NCBI RefSeq assembly: GCF_000315915.1
Contig: NC_020185.1
Span: 2,356,001-2,420,000 of the forward strand
Source of the DNA: Henningerozyma blattae CBS 6284
Lineage: Eukaryota > Ascomycota > Saccharomycetes > Saccharomycetales > Saccharomycetaceae
Reading direction: 5' to 3'
Length of the DNA stretch: 64,000 bases
The position numbers and the translations under genes are program-made. Under the pieces are notes generated by a model. The model was not told where the DNA came from and made no database searches. It worked only from the letters and a program-made list of their open reading frames with translations. Positions 53,153 to 63,599 of the stretch are shown in pieces. Each line of letters begins with the position of its first letter. Positions within the stretch are counted from its first letter, which is position 1.

Positions 53153-55177
53153 ATGATGTTAATCTTTTCAAGAGTACTACCTCACCCAACTATAAAATTT
53201 AATATCCTTCGAAATTTAATTAGATACAATAGTACAAAAATCAATAATGTGGTCCCAGCCAATATCACACGAAAATTGCAAGAACGTATTGAACAGATTC
53301 CCATTGAGAATTATAGAAATTTTTCAATTGTGGCACATGTCGATCATGGTAAATCTACATTGAGTGATCGATTATTAGAAATTACAGGTGTCATTGACTC
53401 GTCGCAATCGAATAAACAAGTTTTAGATAAATTAGAAGTAGAAAGAGAACGAGGAATCACAATTAAGGCACAAACATGCTCGATGTTTTACTATGACAAG
53501 AGAACAAAACAAGACTATTTGTTACATTTAGTCGATACACCTGGTCATGTCGATTTTAGAGGTGAAGTTACTCGTTCATATGCATCATGTGGTGGTGCTT
53601 TGCTATTGGTGGACGCAACTCAGGGTATTCAAGCACAAACTATGGCAAACTTTTATTTGGCATTTTCTATGGATTTAAAGATGATCCCGGTTATTAACAA
53701 AGTTGATCTTGAAACATCAGATATAGAAAGGACCAACGAACAATTAGAGCAAGTTTTTGAAATGGATCGAAAGGATGCAATTCCTGTAAGCGCTAAGACT
53801 GGTTTAAATGTTTCTGAACTATTGCTGCCTGCTATTATTGATCGTATCCCACCTCCAACAGGTAAGTTAAATAAACCATTTAGATGTTTACTGGTAGATT
53901 CTTGGTATGATTCCTATAATGGTGTAGTGCTTCTTGTTTATGTTGTAGATGGCAAAATTAAAAAAGGTGATAAAATAACTACAGCACAAACTAGGAAAAG
54001 ATATGATGTAAAAGAAGCTGGAATAATGTATCCAGACCGTATACCAACTGGGACTCTGTCAGCTGGCCAAGTGGGATACATCTTATGTGGGATGAAAAAT
54101 TCTAGAGAAGCTAAGAATGGTGATACAATAATGAAAATTGGGGAAGAAAGTCTTGTAGAAATTTTACCAGGTTTTGAAGAGCCAAAAGCAATGGTTTTTG
54201 TAGGAGCTTTCCCATCTGAAGGTACTAATTTTAAACAATTAGAAGATGATATAGAACGTTTGGTTTTAAATGATAGATCAGTGTCTATTCAGAGAGAAAC
54301 TTCTTCTGCACTTGGTCAGGGTTGGAGATTAGGATTCTTAGGAACATTACATGCCTCCGTATTCTGTGATCGTTTAGAAAAAGAGTATGGTACTCAAATC
54401 TTATTAACACCTGCTACCGTTCCCTATACAATCGTCTATAAAGATGGAACAATAAGAAGAATTACGAAAGCTGATGAATTTCCAACTTTATTAGAAAAAA
54501 AGACTAAAGTATCAGAAATTCGTGAGCCCTATACCAGTGCAACCATTACCGTCCCGGAAGAGTATCTAGGAGATGTAATTAAATTATGTGAAGAAGATCT
54601 TGGCAAGAGTAGAGGTATTTTTAGAAAAGATTTACGCTACATGAACCTCAGTTCAGATTCAAAGAAAGTTAATGTTAATAAATTAAATTCACAGATTATC
54701 CTTCAGTATGATATTCCATTACAGGTTTTAGTTGATAATTTTTTTGAAAAATTAAAATCAGCCTCTAGAGGGTTTGCTAATCTAGATTACGATAATATAG
54801 AGCCTGCGGCTGGCGATGTGGTAAAGTTAGAATTACTAGTGAATGGTGAAAGTATCGATGCTCTATCTCAAGTCATTCATCGTAACGATGCTATTCGTGT
54901 CGGAAGTGAGTGGGTCAAAAGATTCAAGAAGCATGTCAAATCACAATTATATGAAGTTATTATTCAAGCAAGAATTGAGGAAAAAAATATTGTTGCAAGA
55001 GAAACTATAAAAGCTAGAAAGAAAGATGTCTTGGCTAAATTGCATGCCTCTGATATTTCAAGAAGAAAAAAACTTCTTGTAAATCAAAAAAAGGGTAAAC
55101 AGACTCTAAAAAGAATAGGGAAAGTTAACATAGGCAAAGACGTATATGGAGCATTCTTAAGAAAAGTGAATGATTAG
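53153..55177 (+). CDS. GUF1: Mitochondrial translation factor 4 (LepA/EF4 homologue)
   Basis: Membrane-associated mitochondrial GTPase that supports the fidelity of mitochondrial protein synthesis under suboptimal conditions. The 674-residue protein (yeast 645) begins with a presequence (MMLIFSRVLPHPTIKFNILR). GTPase motifs are AHVDHGKST (G1), RERGITIKAQT (G2), DTPGHVDF (G3), NKVDL (G4) and SAKTG (G5). The LepA-specific C-terminal region is present (VVKLELLVNGESIDALSQVIHR, KRFKKHVKSQLYEVIIQA). Follows MEC3 as in YLR288-289. Confidence 0.97.
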   Translation: MMLIFSRVLPHPTIKFNILRNLIRYNSTKINNVVPANITRKLQERIEQIPIENYRNFSIVAHVDHGKSTLSDRLLEITGVIDSSQSNKQVLDKLEVERERGITIKAQTCSMFYYDKRTKQDYLLHLVDTPGHVDFRGEVTRSYASCGGALLLVDATQGIQAQTMANFYLAFSMDLKMIPVINKVDLETSDIERTNEQLEQVFEMDRKDAIPVSAKTGLNVSELLLPAIIDRIPPPTGKLNKPFRCLLVDSWYDSYNGVVLLVYVVDGKIKKGDKITTAQTRKRYDVKEAGIMYPDRIPTGTLSAGQVGYILCGMKNSREAKNGDTIMKIGEESLVEILPGFEEPKAMVFVGAFPSEGTNFKQLEDDIERLVLNDRSVSIQRETSSALGQGWRLGFLGTLHASVFCDRLEKEYGTQILLTPATVPYTIVYKDGTIRRITKADEFPTLLEKKTKVSEIREPYTSATITVPEEYLGDVIKLCEEDLGKSRGIFRKDLRYMNLSSDSKKVNVNKLNSQIILQYDIPLQVLVDNFFEKLKSASRGFANLDYDNIEPAAGDVVKLELLVNGESIDALSQVIHRNDAIRVGSEWVKRFKKHVKSQLYEVIIQARIEEKNIVARETIKARKKDVLAKLHASDISRRKKLLVNQKKGKQTLKRIGKVNIGKDVYGAFLRKVND

Positions 55178-56118
55178 TGTATAAAAAAATATTATGTGCG
55201 ACAATCTAATTACGTTAACAATGCTATGGAAAAGCAACATGCCCGTACTCAAAGATGTCAAAGTAATATCACCCTATAGCTGATAATATACTCCAAAAGA
55301 GTAAAGCCATCCAGCTCAAGAGTTTATGGTTAATAGCATAAGCCCGAGCGAGGCAAAGGGTCTGTTGTTATTCTGATGTATCAAGCAAAACGATCGTTCA
55401 ACTAAATTTTTGTGATTCCTTTTATAGTTTGGAAAACTCTTTTGCGCGGGTAACCAAGAAAAACTAATAGGGTTATATAAGCCCTATCAGATTAAATAGC
55501 TTAAAGACAATCTAAGCACTGTGGGATATCATATCAAATTAGTAATACATATATATATTCATATAAATAAAATAGCATATACGATAAGAATTTATTTTTT
55601 TTAAATATTAATAACTTGAAATTTCCACAGTTCATGACCAGAAATTACTGTAGTAGCTTCAGAAAGATGAATTATTGTAATTAATTAAGCTTTATTCGTA
55701 ATTAATTTGAATTTTATTCAAAATTAATTTTCATTAAGATATTTAAAGTTCCGACAATTGTCTTGTAAGGTTTAATTTTCTTTAAAATACTTTATTTTTG
55801 GATACTAAAACTGTTGAAATATAAACTAAATTTAATTTTCGGGGAGAAAAAGTCTAGAAATATAGTTAAAAAAGTCCTGTATTTTCTCACAATTCGAATT
55901 TTCCAATGAACATTCTCATTACTTTGCTTTAACTTTACTTTGCCAGATAAAGTTTTTATCACACAAATATCAAAATAATATAAGTATTTTGAAAACAAAT
56001 ATGCTTTCCTTATTTAGGTACGGGAGAATATATAATAATATAAAAAAAAAAGTATTTACATATCATAGACAGTTCGAAGATAGAATATTAATCAATTTTT
56101 TAGTGATAGCTAAACTTC
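55178..56118. other. 941-bp gap between convergent genes GUF1 and ATP14
   Basis: Unusually long for tail-to-tail genes in this window. In S. cerevisiae this interval holds COQ11, GCD7, SEC72 and GSP1, none of which I can detect. It has a Reb1 consensus CGGGTAA at 55447-55453 and a TATATAA at 55474-55480, both on the plus strand, with no ORF downstream. These could be the promoter of an untranslated RNA or a Reb1 roadblock terminator after GUF1. No box C/D or tRNA signals stand out. Confidence 0.4.
55447..55480 (+). promoter_or_regulatory. Reb1 consensus and TATA box
   Basis: CGGGTAACC at 55447-55455 matches the Reb1 site. TATATAA at 55474-55480 lies 20 bp downstream, inside an imperfect inverted repeat (TAGGG...CCCTA). 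The pair is 270-300 bp past the GUF1 stop. Confidence 0.5.
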
Positions 56119-56475
56119 TTAATCTTCTAAAACTAACCAATCTTCTTCATTTTCTGCAACTTCTTCTTGGGCAGCCTTAGAAATAACTTCAACGTCTTCA
56201 GTCAAATATTGATTCAAAGAGTCTTTACTTTGAGCTTCAACTTCTGGGGATTTTGGTGCAGCTGGTGCTTTCCATTGCTTAACACCTTCTTCACTTAATT
56301 TGGAAAAATCTTGTTTGGCAAGTAAGGAGCTAGCTGAATTGATTTCTTTGACGTAAAGATTTGACAATAAATCCCTAGCTATAGGAGTAGAAGATATAGT
56401 TCTTTTCATGACCATTGTTCTTGTAGCTGAGTTTAGAACAGTGCGACATTGAGTTTTCATTACAGATCTAAACAT
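56119..56475 (-). CDS. ATP14: Mitochondrial ATP synthase subunit h
   Basis: Subunit h of the peripheral stalk of F1Fo-ATP synthase. The 118-residue precursor (yeast 124) has a basic presequence (MFRSVMKTQCRTVLNSATRT), then DLLSNLYVKEINS, which corresponds to yeast DLYLRELKD, a KQWKAP segment and an acidic C-terminus ending EEDWLVLED, nearly identical to yeast EEDWLVLDD. The short length and this end motif make the call secure despite modest identity between. Confidence 0.93.
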   Translation of the reverse strand: MFRSVMKTQCRTVLNSATRTMVMKRTISSTPIARDLLSNLYVKEINSASSLLAKQDFSKLSEEGVKQWKAPAAPKSPEVEAQSKDSLNQYLTEDVEVISKAAQEEVAENEEDWLVLED

Positions 56476-56739
56476 GACGGACGAATAATATAATTAATAA
56501 TGGCTGATAGAGAATAATAGGGTTTCTTAAGTTCTTAAAAAAAGGATCTCCTTAACGGTACCTTACTAGTTGAACAAATTTAGAAAAATTCTTCAGGAAT
56601 GTATTGAAGTATATACTCGTATACATTTATGCATATAAACAACTAGTTTACAATTGAATATATTTTTATCTACGGACGCTCGAATTATCCTTAAGACCGA
56701 TCTATCGGAAATCAGCCAGGGTAACACCACCCAAAAAAC

Positions 56740-57489
56740 TCATCCGCGATACACGTGAGAATTAGTATTATAACCTTTAATATTTGAAATAGATGCCTTA
56801 ATAGCTGCAGTATACGGATGGTCCAATTGTGAAGCATATTGTTGGCTTACTTGTGGGATTGTACTACGGGGTATTGGATTTGCCCAAGCAGTGAGGACTC
56901 TTGGAGGCGGAAGAGAAATAGTAGCTCTGGCCGCTTCATCAATAGTCTCATCTCTAGGTGGATTCATATTAGAGTCAGTATGCTGATGACGATTATATTG
57001 GTTGTTTCCATGCTGATCTTGATGACCTCTTTCATTAGCTCTTTGGGGACGACGAGCTTGACGAACGGAAGCACTTATATCAAAACGATTATCTGGAATA
57101 AAAACTTTTGAATAACCAGGAGCTCTTCGGTATAAACTAGTTAAAGTTCTATCTAATTCTTCTTGAATAGACATTTGTTCTTTTGCAAACGCTCTTGCTT
57201 TTTGTCGTTGAACTTTTTTAGCTGCTCTAGTGCTAGGGTGGATTCGAATTTTGGAAATTGATTTTGCCAGCTTACTTTTTCCTGTAGCAGTGGCAGATGT
57301 AGTAGAAGGTTCTATAACTGTATTTGAAGTAGCACTGACCGCAGAAGGCCACCTTTGAGGCCTGGACTTGTTTCTATAATAATCTGCAACCATTTTAATA
57401 TGATTTTTACCCACCAAATGTGAGTTTCTCACACTCAGCGTATCATGAGTAAGGTAGGAATGACAGTATTCACAGTAGTATCTCACCAT
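56740..57489 (-). CDS. YHC1: U1 snRNP protein C
   Basis: Zinc-finger protein of the U1 snRNP that stabilises the duplex between U1 and the 5' splice site. MVRYYCEYCHSYLTHDTLSVRNSHLVGKNHI carries the U1C-type C2H2 finger (Cys6, Cys9, His24, His30), followed by the conserved basic helix (KMVADYYRNKSR). The 249-residue protein (yeast 231) has a variable, Arg- and Pro-rich tail. Divergent from TUF1. It shares this window with another splicing gene, SMD2. Confidence 0.96.
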   Translation of the reverse strand: MVRYYCEYCHSYLTHDTLSVRNSHLVGKNHIKMVADYYRNKSRPQRWPSAVSATSNTVIEPSTTSATATGKSKLAKSISKIRIHPSTRAAKKVQRQKARAFAKEQMSIQEELDRTLTSLYRRAPGYSKVFIPDNRFDISASVRQARRPQRANERGHQDQHGNNQYNRHQHTDSNMNPPRDETIDEAARATISLPPPRVLTAWANPIPRSTIPQVSQQYASQLDHPYTAAIKASISNIKGYNTNSHVYRG

Positions 57490-58168
57490 GGTAATTACAA
57501 AATTAGACTATGCTACGAAATACAACTTTTGTCTTGATTAGTTACTATCTTGTTCGCTAACCTGTTTAAATATATCAGGATTTTATCTTTTATCAATAAA
57601 AATTATCCGCCCGGAATAATTCTCTTTTGATGCTTATATTTCATTCCTGACCTAAAGTGCAAGAAAGAAACAAATTCTTTTTTTTAAAAAGCAAAAATAA
57701 GTATAGTATCAGTTTTAGCTATTTTTAATAGAAATGTTTTACTTTTTGTTTTTTTGAATAAAAAATATACATTTTCTTATTAAATCAATATTTTTTAATT
57801 CCAAAAGTTATTAAGGGGAGCCGAGATCTATATAATAAAATTTAGATTAAAATTTAACGCTAATTAATAATACTTATGTAGTCTATTATTAATACTATTA
57901 TCTGGCTTTATAAAATGTTTGCTAAGCTTAACATTAAAAAAGTTAATATAGGTGTCATTAACCCTACGATATTTTTCTTTGAACCCGAAGATTGGCATCG
58001 GGCAAAATCCTCAAACTGTCGTTGTCCTCCGAAAGTTGAAAATTTAAAATAATCAAGCTTTGGCTAAAAATAACTAATTTTTTATTATTTACCTCCTGTA
58101 TTTTAATTGTTGATATTTCTTAAACGACTCCAATAACAAAGACACTTCAATCAAATTACGTCAAAAAA
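57490..58168. promoter_or_regulatory. Divergent YHC1-TUF1 promoter
   Basis: 679 bp. GATTGG near 57990 is CCAAT on the other strand, compatible with Hap2/3/4/5 control of TUF1, but one core is weak evidence. The rest is AT-rich with T and A runs. No ORF or RNA gene is seen. Confidence 0.35.
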
Positions 58169-59488
58169 ATGTCGACTTTAATTACTAGATCGATACCTTT
58201 GTGGTCGACTATTCGTATGAAAGCGTTGCCACGTGTCTCCCCTACTCTTTTAACACCATTAATTTCACAATCAAGAACCTACGCAGAGGCTCATTTCAAG
58301 AGAGACAAACCTCACGTCAACATCGGTACTATTGGCCATGTTGATCATGGTAAGACTACTTTAACCGCCGCAATCACCAAAGTTTTAGCTAAGAACGGTG
58401 GTGGGGCTAATTTCATGGATTATGCTTCGATTGATAAAGCTCCTGAAGAAAGAGCTAGAGGTATCACCATCTCTACTGCCCATGTTGAATATGAAACTGC
58501 TAAACGTCATTACTCCCACGTCGACTGTCCTGGCCATGCTGATTACATTAAGAATATGATTACTGGTGCTGCTCAAATGGATGGTGCTATTATCGTTGTT
58601 GCTGCAAGTGATGGTCAAATGCCTCAAACAAGAGAACATTTATTATTAGCAAGACAAGTCGGTGTTCAAAATTTGGTTGTTTTTGTTAACAAAGTTGATC
58701 AAATGAATGACCCTGAAATGTTGGAATTGGTTGAAATGGAAATGAGAGAATTGTTAACTCATTATGGTTTTGATGGTGACAATACTCCTGTTATTATGGG
58801 TAGTGCCTTATGTGCCTTGGAAGATAGAGAACCTGAAATTGGTGAAAAAGCTATTTTGAAATTATTGGATTCTGTTGATGAACATATCCCAACCCCTGTC
58901 AGAGACTTGGACAAACCATTCTTAATGCCAGTTGAAGATATCTTTTCTATTTCTGGTAGAGGTACCGTTGTTACAGGCCGTGTTGAAAGAGGTAAATTAA
59001 TCAAAGGTCAAGAAATCGAAATTGTTGGCCATAACAAAACTCCAATCAAGACCACTATCACTGGTATTGAAATGTTTAGAAAAGATTTAGATGAAGCCAT
59101 GGCAGGTGACAATGCAGGTCTTTTGTTACGTGGTATCAGAAGAGATCAAATCAAGAGAGGTATGGTTTTAGCCAAACCAGGTACTGTCAAGGCTCACACT
59201 AAATTTTTAGCCTCCCTATATATCTTATCTAAGGATGAAGGTGGTAGACATTCTGGTTTCGGTGAAAACTATAGACCACAATTATTCATCAGAACTGCTA
59301 ACGTTACTGTTGTTTTAAGATTCCCAGAATCTGTTGAAGATCATTCCAAACAAATAATGCCAGGTGATAATGTCGAAATGGAATGTGATTTGATTCACCC
59401 AACTCCAGTCGAAATTGGTCAAAGATTCAATATCAGAGAAGGTGGTAAGACAGTTGGTACCGGTTTAGTTACCCGTATCATCGAATAG
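58169..59488 (+). CDS. TUF1: Mitochondrial translation elongation factor Tu
   Basis: GTPase that delivers aminoacyl-tRNA to the mitochondrial ribosome. The 439 residues (yeast 437) comprise a presequence of about 40 residues (Ser-, Arg- and Leu-rich), then [22 protein letters not shown] (G1). Also present are ARGITI (G2), DCPGHADY (G3), NKVDQ (G4) and the beta-barrel domains ending with [15 protein letters not shown]. Identity with bacterial EF-Tu is visible throughout. Confidence 0.99.
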   Translation: MSTLITRSIPLWSTIRMKALPRVSPTLLTPLISQSRTYAEAHFKRDKPHVNIGTIGHVDHGKTTLTAAITKVLAKNGGGANFMDYASIDKAPEERARGITISTAHVEYETAKRHYSHVDCPGHADYIKNMITGAAQMDGAIIVVAASDGQMPQTREHLLLARQVGVQNLVVFVNKVDQMNDPEMLELVEMEMRELLTHYGFDGDNTPVIMGSALCALEDREPEIGEKAILKLLDSVDEHIPTPVRDLDKPFLMPVEDIFSISGRGTVVTGRVERGKLIKGQEIEIVGHNKTPIKTTITGIEMFRKDLDEAMAGDNAGLLLRGIRRDQIKRGMVLAKPGTVKAHTKFLASLYILSKDEGGRHSGFGENYRPQLFIRTANVTVVLRFPESVEDHSKQIMPGDNVEMECDLIHPTPVEIGQRFNIREGGKTVGTGLVTRIIE

Positions 59489-60106
59489 ATAGTTCTGTTG
59501 AGGATCTATTAATGAATTTACTCATATACCTAAAAAAACATAAAAACTTTAATTATCCTTGTCAAAATTACTTCGAATATAAGAAAATTAACCATAAAAG
59601 AATCATTTTTAATCATGTATATTCGTTGGACCTGTATATAAGAACAATACGTAATAAATAAATAAATAAATACTTAATTTTTGTTTTACTATATATTGTT
59701 TTAATTCAATATTTATTATATTCAATTTTTTTCTATACATTTTGTGTCTGTAAATTAAAAAAAGAAAAATTTCACATTCGACAAATATGCGGCGCAACCA
59801 CTTGTTGGAGAAAAAACGCCACAACTCCCGGTTATTCGGAGATTTGTATTTGTAATATAGAATTAGAAATTAAAAAAATAAGACTAATGTTATTAAAGTT
59901 GAATTTGAGTCATCGAGATTTTTTTATAAAAATCGACTAAAACGTTTGAAAAGATTCCTTTTTTTTTCCACTCAACTAAAAAAATATCCCAAGTACCGAA
60001 GAAATAAGAACTATTTATTGAATATTACTACTCTTTAAATTCAAGTATTTAAAAAAATTTGTATTTTATTTTATTTTATTTTATTTTTTTTTAAAAAATA
60101 ACTACT
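59489..60106. promoter_or_regulatory. TUF1 3' flank and ECM38 promoter
   Basis: 618 bp, AT-rich, with an AATA run near 59655-59672 and a TTTTA pentamer repeat at about 60063-60085 just before ECM38. No clear factor site or gene is visible. Confidence 0.4.
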
Positions 60107-62020
60107 ATGAAAAGTTCATTATTTACCATTATACTGTTAATAATTGACATTAAGTTAATTAACGCTTTAAATTTAAAATTCATTAAGGGTCCCAACTTGG
60201 ATATTGATATAGATCCCCTGGGACGTCACCCTTCACTTACTCCAAATCCTAAATTGTTAAAAAAAGGCAAAAATGGTGCTATTGCTTCAGATTTAGAAAT
60301 TTGTTCAAATTTAACAATAAATTCCATCTTTAAAAAATTCCCTAATTCTAATGCAGCGGATGCTGCTGTAACTCAAACATTATGTATTGGATTAATTAAT
60401 TCTTTCAATAGTGGTATTGGTGGCGGTGGATATGCAGTCTTTGGATCATCAGATCTTAAAAAACAAGATCATTTAACTATTGATTTTCGTGAACAAGCTC
60501 CTGGGGCAGCTGATAAAGATATGTTTGAGGATTGTCCTGATGCATCGAAAGCTGGTGGGTTATCTATTGCTGTCCCTGGAGAAATAGCTGGGATTTACGA
60601 ATTATTTAAAAAAAGAGGTAGCGGGCAAGTAACATGGTATAATTTAGTCAAACCTGTAGCTGAATTAGCTATTAAAGGATGGGAAGTCGATGAAGTGCTA
60701 AGTGCAGCATTAGAAGTATATGAACCATATTTAACCACCGAAGAACAAGCAGAAGATTGGGCATTTGTATTAAATAGTACCAAAAACGGTGTTAAAAGAC
60801 GCGGTGATTGGATTAGTAGACCAAAGTTTGGACAAATGTTATTGGAATTGGCACATAATGGTAGTTCTAAACCATTTTATGATCCTGAAAGATGGATTGT
60901 TCAATCAATGTTGAAGGTGATTAAGAAACATGATGGTATTATTACTGGAGATGATTTTGCCAATTATTTTGTTAATTCGAGTAAACCTATTAATGTAACA
61001 TTTAGGTCTGGGTTTGAATATGCCCCTGATAATGATCTCACATTAATTACATCCACAGGCTCTAGTTCTGGTGCAGCTCTCTTATCTGCTATTAAGATAC
61101 TAGATAATTTTGAAAGCATTGAAGGTAGTGATTATTTTGAAGAACAATCTTTCCAATTAATTGAGACAATGAAATGGATGGCGTCAGCAAGAAGTCGATT
61201 AGGTGATTATTGTGTTGATTATAAAAAAGATAAATTACCATCAAGAATTGGGGAGATCATGGATGAAGATGTATGGATCCAAAATGCAGTAGAAAAGATT
61301 AAAAATAATAGTAATTTGAAAGAGACATGCCCCAAGGGGAAACGTAGGGATTCCAATAATGAGACCTGTATTTATAATAGATTCCAAACACTAAATTCTT
61401 GGAAAGAATATGACCCTATCTATGAGATGAATGAACCACATGGTACAGCACATTTTAGTATTGTAGATAGATTTGGTAATGCAGTATCATTAACTACAAC
61501 AATTAATCTTTTATTTGGATCATTAGTCCATGATCCTAAGACAGGTGTCATCTTCAACAACGAAATGGATGATTTTTCGCAACCTGGCAAATCCAATACT
61601 TTTGGATTAGCTGCTTCCAAGTTTAATTTCCCAGAACCTCTAAAGAGACCATTATCTAGTGCTGCTCCTGCGATTATCTTTAATGAATTAGGTTCTGTAG
61701 AATTAGTCATTGGTGCATCTGGCGGATCAAGAATAACTACGAGCATATTACAAAATATCTTTAGATTATATTGGAGTAAAATGCCCTTACTAGAAAGTAT
61801 AGCTTACCCTAGAATTCATCATCAATTATTACCGAATAGAGTCGAAGTAGAGAGCTATGCAATGATAGGGAAAGAAAGTATTAAAGCCATCAAAGCTATG
61901 GGCCATAAAGTAATAGAACAAATTCCCAAGAGTGTTGTCAACGGTATTCAAAGAGTCAATGGAGATTGGCATGCTGTGAGTGATTACTGGAGGAAAAGAG
62001 GGGTGTCCAGTACCTTTTGA
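60107..62020 (+). CDS. ECM38: Gamma-glutamyltranspeptidase
   Basis: Vacuolar enzyme that cleaves glutathione and transfers its gamma-glutamyl group; the first step of glutathione breakdown. The 637 residues (yeast 660) begin with a hydrophobic signal segment ([17 protein letters not shown]). Family signatures are [38 protein letters not shown] and the autoprocessing site [12 protein letters not shown], where Thr447 becomes the N-terminal nucleophile of the small subunit. The [14 protein letters not shown] loop follows. Cys368, Cys408 and Cys421 and many Asn-X-Ser/Thr sites fit a secretory protein. Confidence 0.97.
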   Translation: MKSSLFTIILLIIDIKLINALNLKFIKGPNLDIDIDPLGRHPSLTPNPKLLKKGKNGAIASDLEICSNLTINSIFKKFPNSNAADAAVTQTLCIGLINSFNSGIGGGGYAVFGSSDLKKQDHLTIDFREQAPGAADKDMFEDCPDASKAGGLSIAVPGEIAGIYELFKKRGSGQVTWYNLVKPVAELAIKGWEVDEVLSAALEVYEPYLTTEEQAEDWAFVLNSTKNGVKRRGDWISRPKFGQMLLELAHNGSSKPFYDPERWIVQSMLKVIKKHDGIITGDDFANYFVNSSKPINVTFRSGFEYAPDNDLTLITSTGSSSGAALLSAIKILDNFESIEGSDYFEEQSFQLIETMKWMASARSRLGDYCVDYKKDKLPSRIGEIMDEDVWIQNAVEKIKNNSNLKETCPKGKRRDSNNETCIYNRFQTLNSWKEYDPIYEMNEPHGTAHFSIVDRFGNAVSLTTTINLLFGSLVHDPKTGVIFNNEMDDFSQPGKSNTFGLAASKFNFPEPLKRPLSSAAPAIIFNELGSVELVIGASGGSRITTSILQNIFRLYWSKMPLLESIAYPRIHHQLLPNRVEVESYAMIGKESIKAIKAMGHKVIEQIPKSVVNGIQRVNGDWHAVSDYWRKRGVSSTF

Positions 62021-62045
62021 ATACTTGAAACAAGACAACAAGCAA

Positions 62046-62157
62046 TTATAGAAATGAATAAGCAAGACATTGTTATAGACATAGACATGCAAGATACATC
62101 ATTATAGACATAGACATGCAAGATACATCATTATAGACATGAATATGTAAGACATAA
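62046..62157. repeat. Four tandem units of 27-29 bp after ECM38
   Basis: Two identical 29-bp units (62073-62101 and 62102-62130), flanked by diverged 27-bp versions (62046-62072 and 62131-62157). Each begins TTATAGA and contains CAAGA or TAAGA. They start 25 bp past the stop codon, so they probably lie in the 3' UTR. Confidence 0.85.
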
Positions 62158-62212
62158 TTATAGATTGAATTGTGGGGTAAAACAGCTGGCGTATGATAAA
62201 CGCCATATTACT

Positions 62213-62268
62213 TTGATATTTTGATATTTTGATATTTTGATATTTTGATATTTTGATATTTTGATATT
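62213..62268. repeat. Seven perfect copies of an 8-bp unit
   Basis: TTGATATT repeated seven times without error, followed by TT. It lies about 195 bp past ECM38. The perfect copies suggest recent expansion. Confidence 0.95.
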
Positions 62269-63599
62269 TTTACCCAATACCGAATATGCTCAATATTTTA
62301 TACAATTTGTTTTTACTTTATACAAACACAATACACAAGCACATTATAAGTTCACTATACACCGACACTTGTCTAAGTATACTTTTCCCTATATACATAT
62401 ACAGATATTAATCATGAAACAATGTCCTAAACGTGTTCCTTATACTAAAACATCCGTGCATTTATCAGTAGCAAAAATAGGGGAGGGGTCCAAAGAGTAG
62501 ATACGTAGCAGATCATGGTTGCCCAGAACACCCCGCAGAAATGGCCAACGTGGTTTCCATTCTTGGATATTGTGCTTATATAGTGTTCTTCAAAAGAGAA
62601 ATAAGAAATTCCTGTCGGCTGTTAGCCTAAAGCAATATCCTGAAAGGGTAAAGTAAGATGCGGCGGAAGTTTGCTTACTAGTTACCACAAAAAGTCGGCT
62701 GATAAGATAATTACTGCTTAGGGCATATGGAATCTGACAACAGATATATAGCACCATTATGCTAAAGAGAAGCCCCACGGGATGGTGGATATAAATAGGA
62801 GAAACTAACGGATCCCGGAACGGAAAAGCCACCCGACGGGTATCGGTGTTACTTGATTTAGTAAGAAATGATGGAAACGGAAGGCGAGGACTATGCTGAC
62901 CGGAGTATCCTATTTGGGCTAGCTAATTAAAACTACTGCTTATACATGGCCTAGAGATTGGAATTTAGATGTATATGGATATTGATATGAATATTGTTCT
63001 GGATATAATATCAATATATTGATCTTGTGGCTATAATAGGTAAGTTGTGGGAGAATTGCTTGGTGATAATAATTATGGGCTAATGGGGTATTCAGGTAAT
63101 GTACTATTTATAATCATCTTAAGGTACTCCTGATGAAGAATACTGCTAGCAACCATTCGGAGTACATCATATCTTGTTTTGTCAGCCATTTTTATTTATT
63201 TTTTTTGTTTTATTTCCAAGAAAAGTTGAGGTAAGCTGGTTGATATGCGTGGATGATATACTGCGAATGATAAAGGAGTAAGCGAGCTATCCTAGAATGC
63301 GGATTTGTCTGAAGCAAAAGGTTTCTTTGTATTGAGGTTATTACTATTACTACTATATATAGGCTTTACGGATTATTTATTCATCATAGGAGACTGGCCG
63401 CTGTAGAATTTCTTATTCCACAGTCTGCGTATTTTTTTTTTGATTTGGTGACCTTCTGTTAACCGCTATTCTATTTACAATCGTTATTTTTTTTTATTAT
63501 TTATTCAAATTGTACTATTAGAAGCATAAAATATATAAATAGCATATAACGTATTGCAAAACATATCATACACATCTATTCTATAATAAAGCTCAACTC

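Larger units (their letters stand above)
62021..63599. promoter_or_regulatory. ECM38 3' flank and long MSB1 upstream region
   Basis: 1.58 kb with no convincing gene. Two tandem repeat arrays occupy the first 250 bp. Small frames of about 80 codons at 62261-62500 and 62590-62832 are not supported; the first begins at TTG inside a repeat. Between about 62500 and 62900 the sequence is less AT-rich. I looked for LTR ends and tRNA boxes and saw none. Confidence 0.4.

Noticed and set aside
62261..62832. Two ORFs of about 80 codons between ECM38 and MSB1
   Set aside because: The first starts with TTG inside an 8-bp repeat; neither has a recognisable domain.
63120..63190. CTGATGA as a box C/D snoRNA signal
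   Set aside because: No box D with a terminal stem at a plausible distance on either strand.
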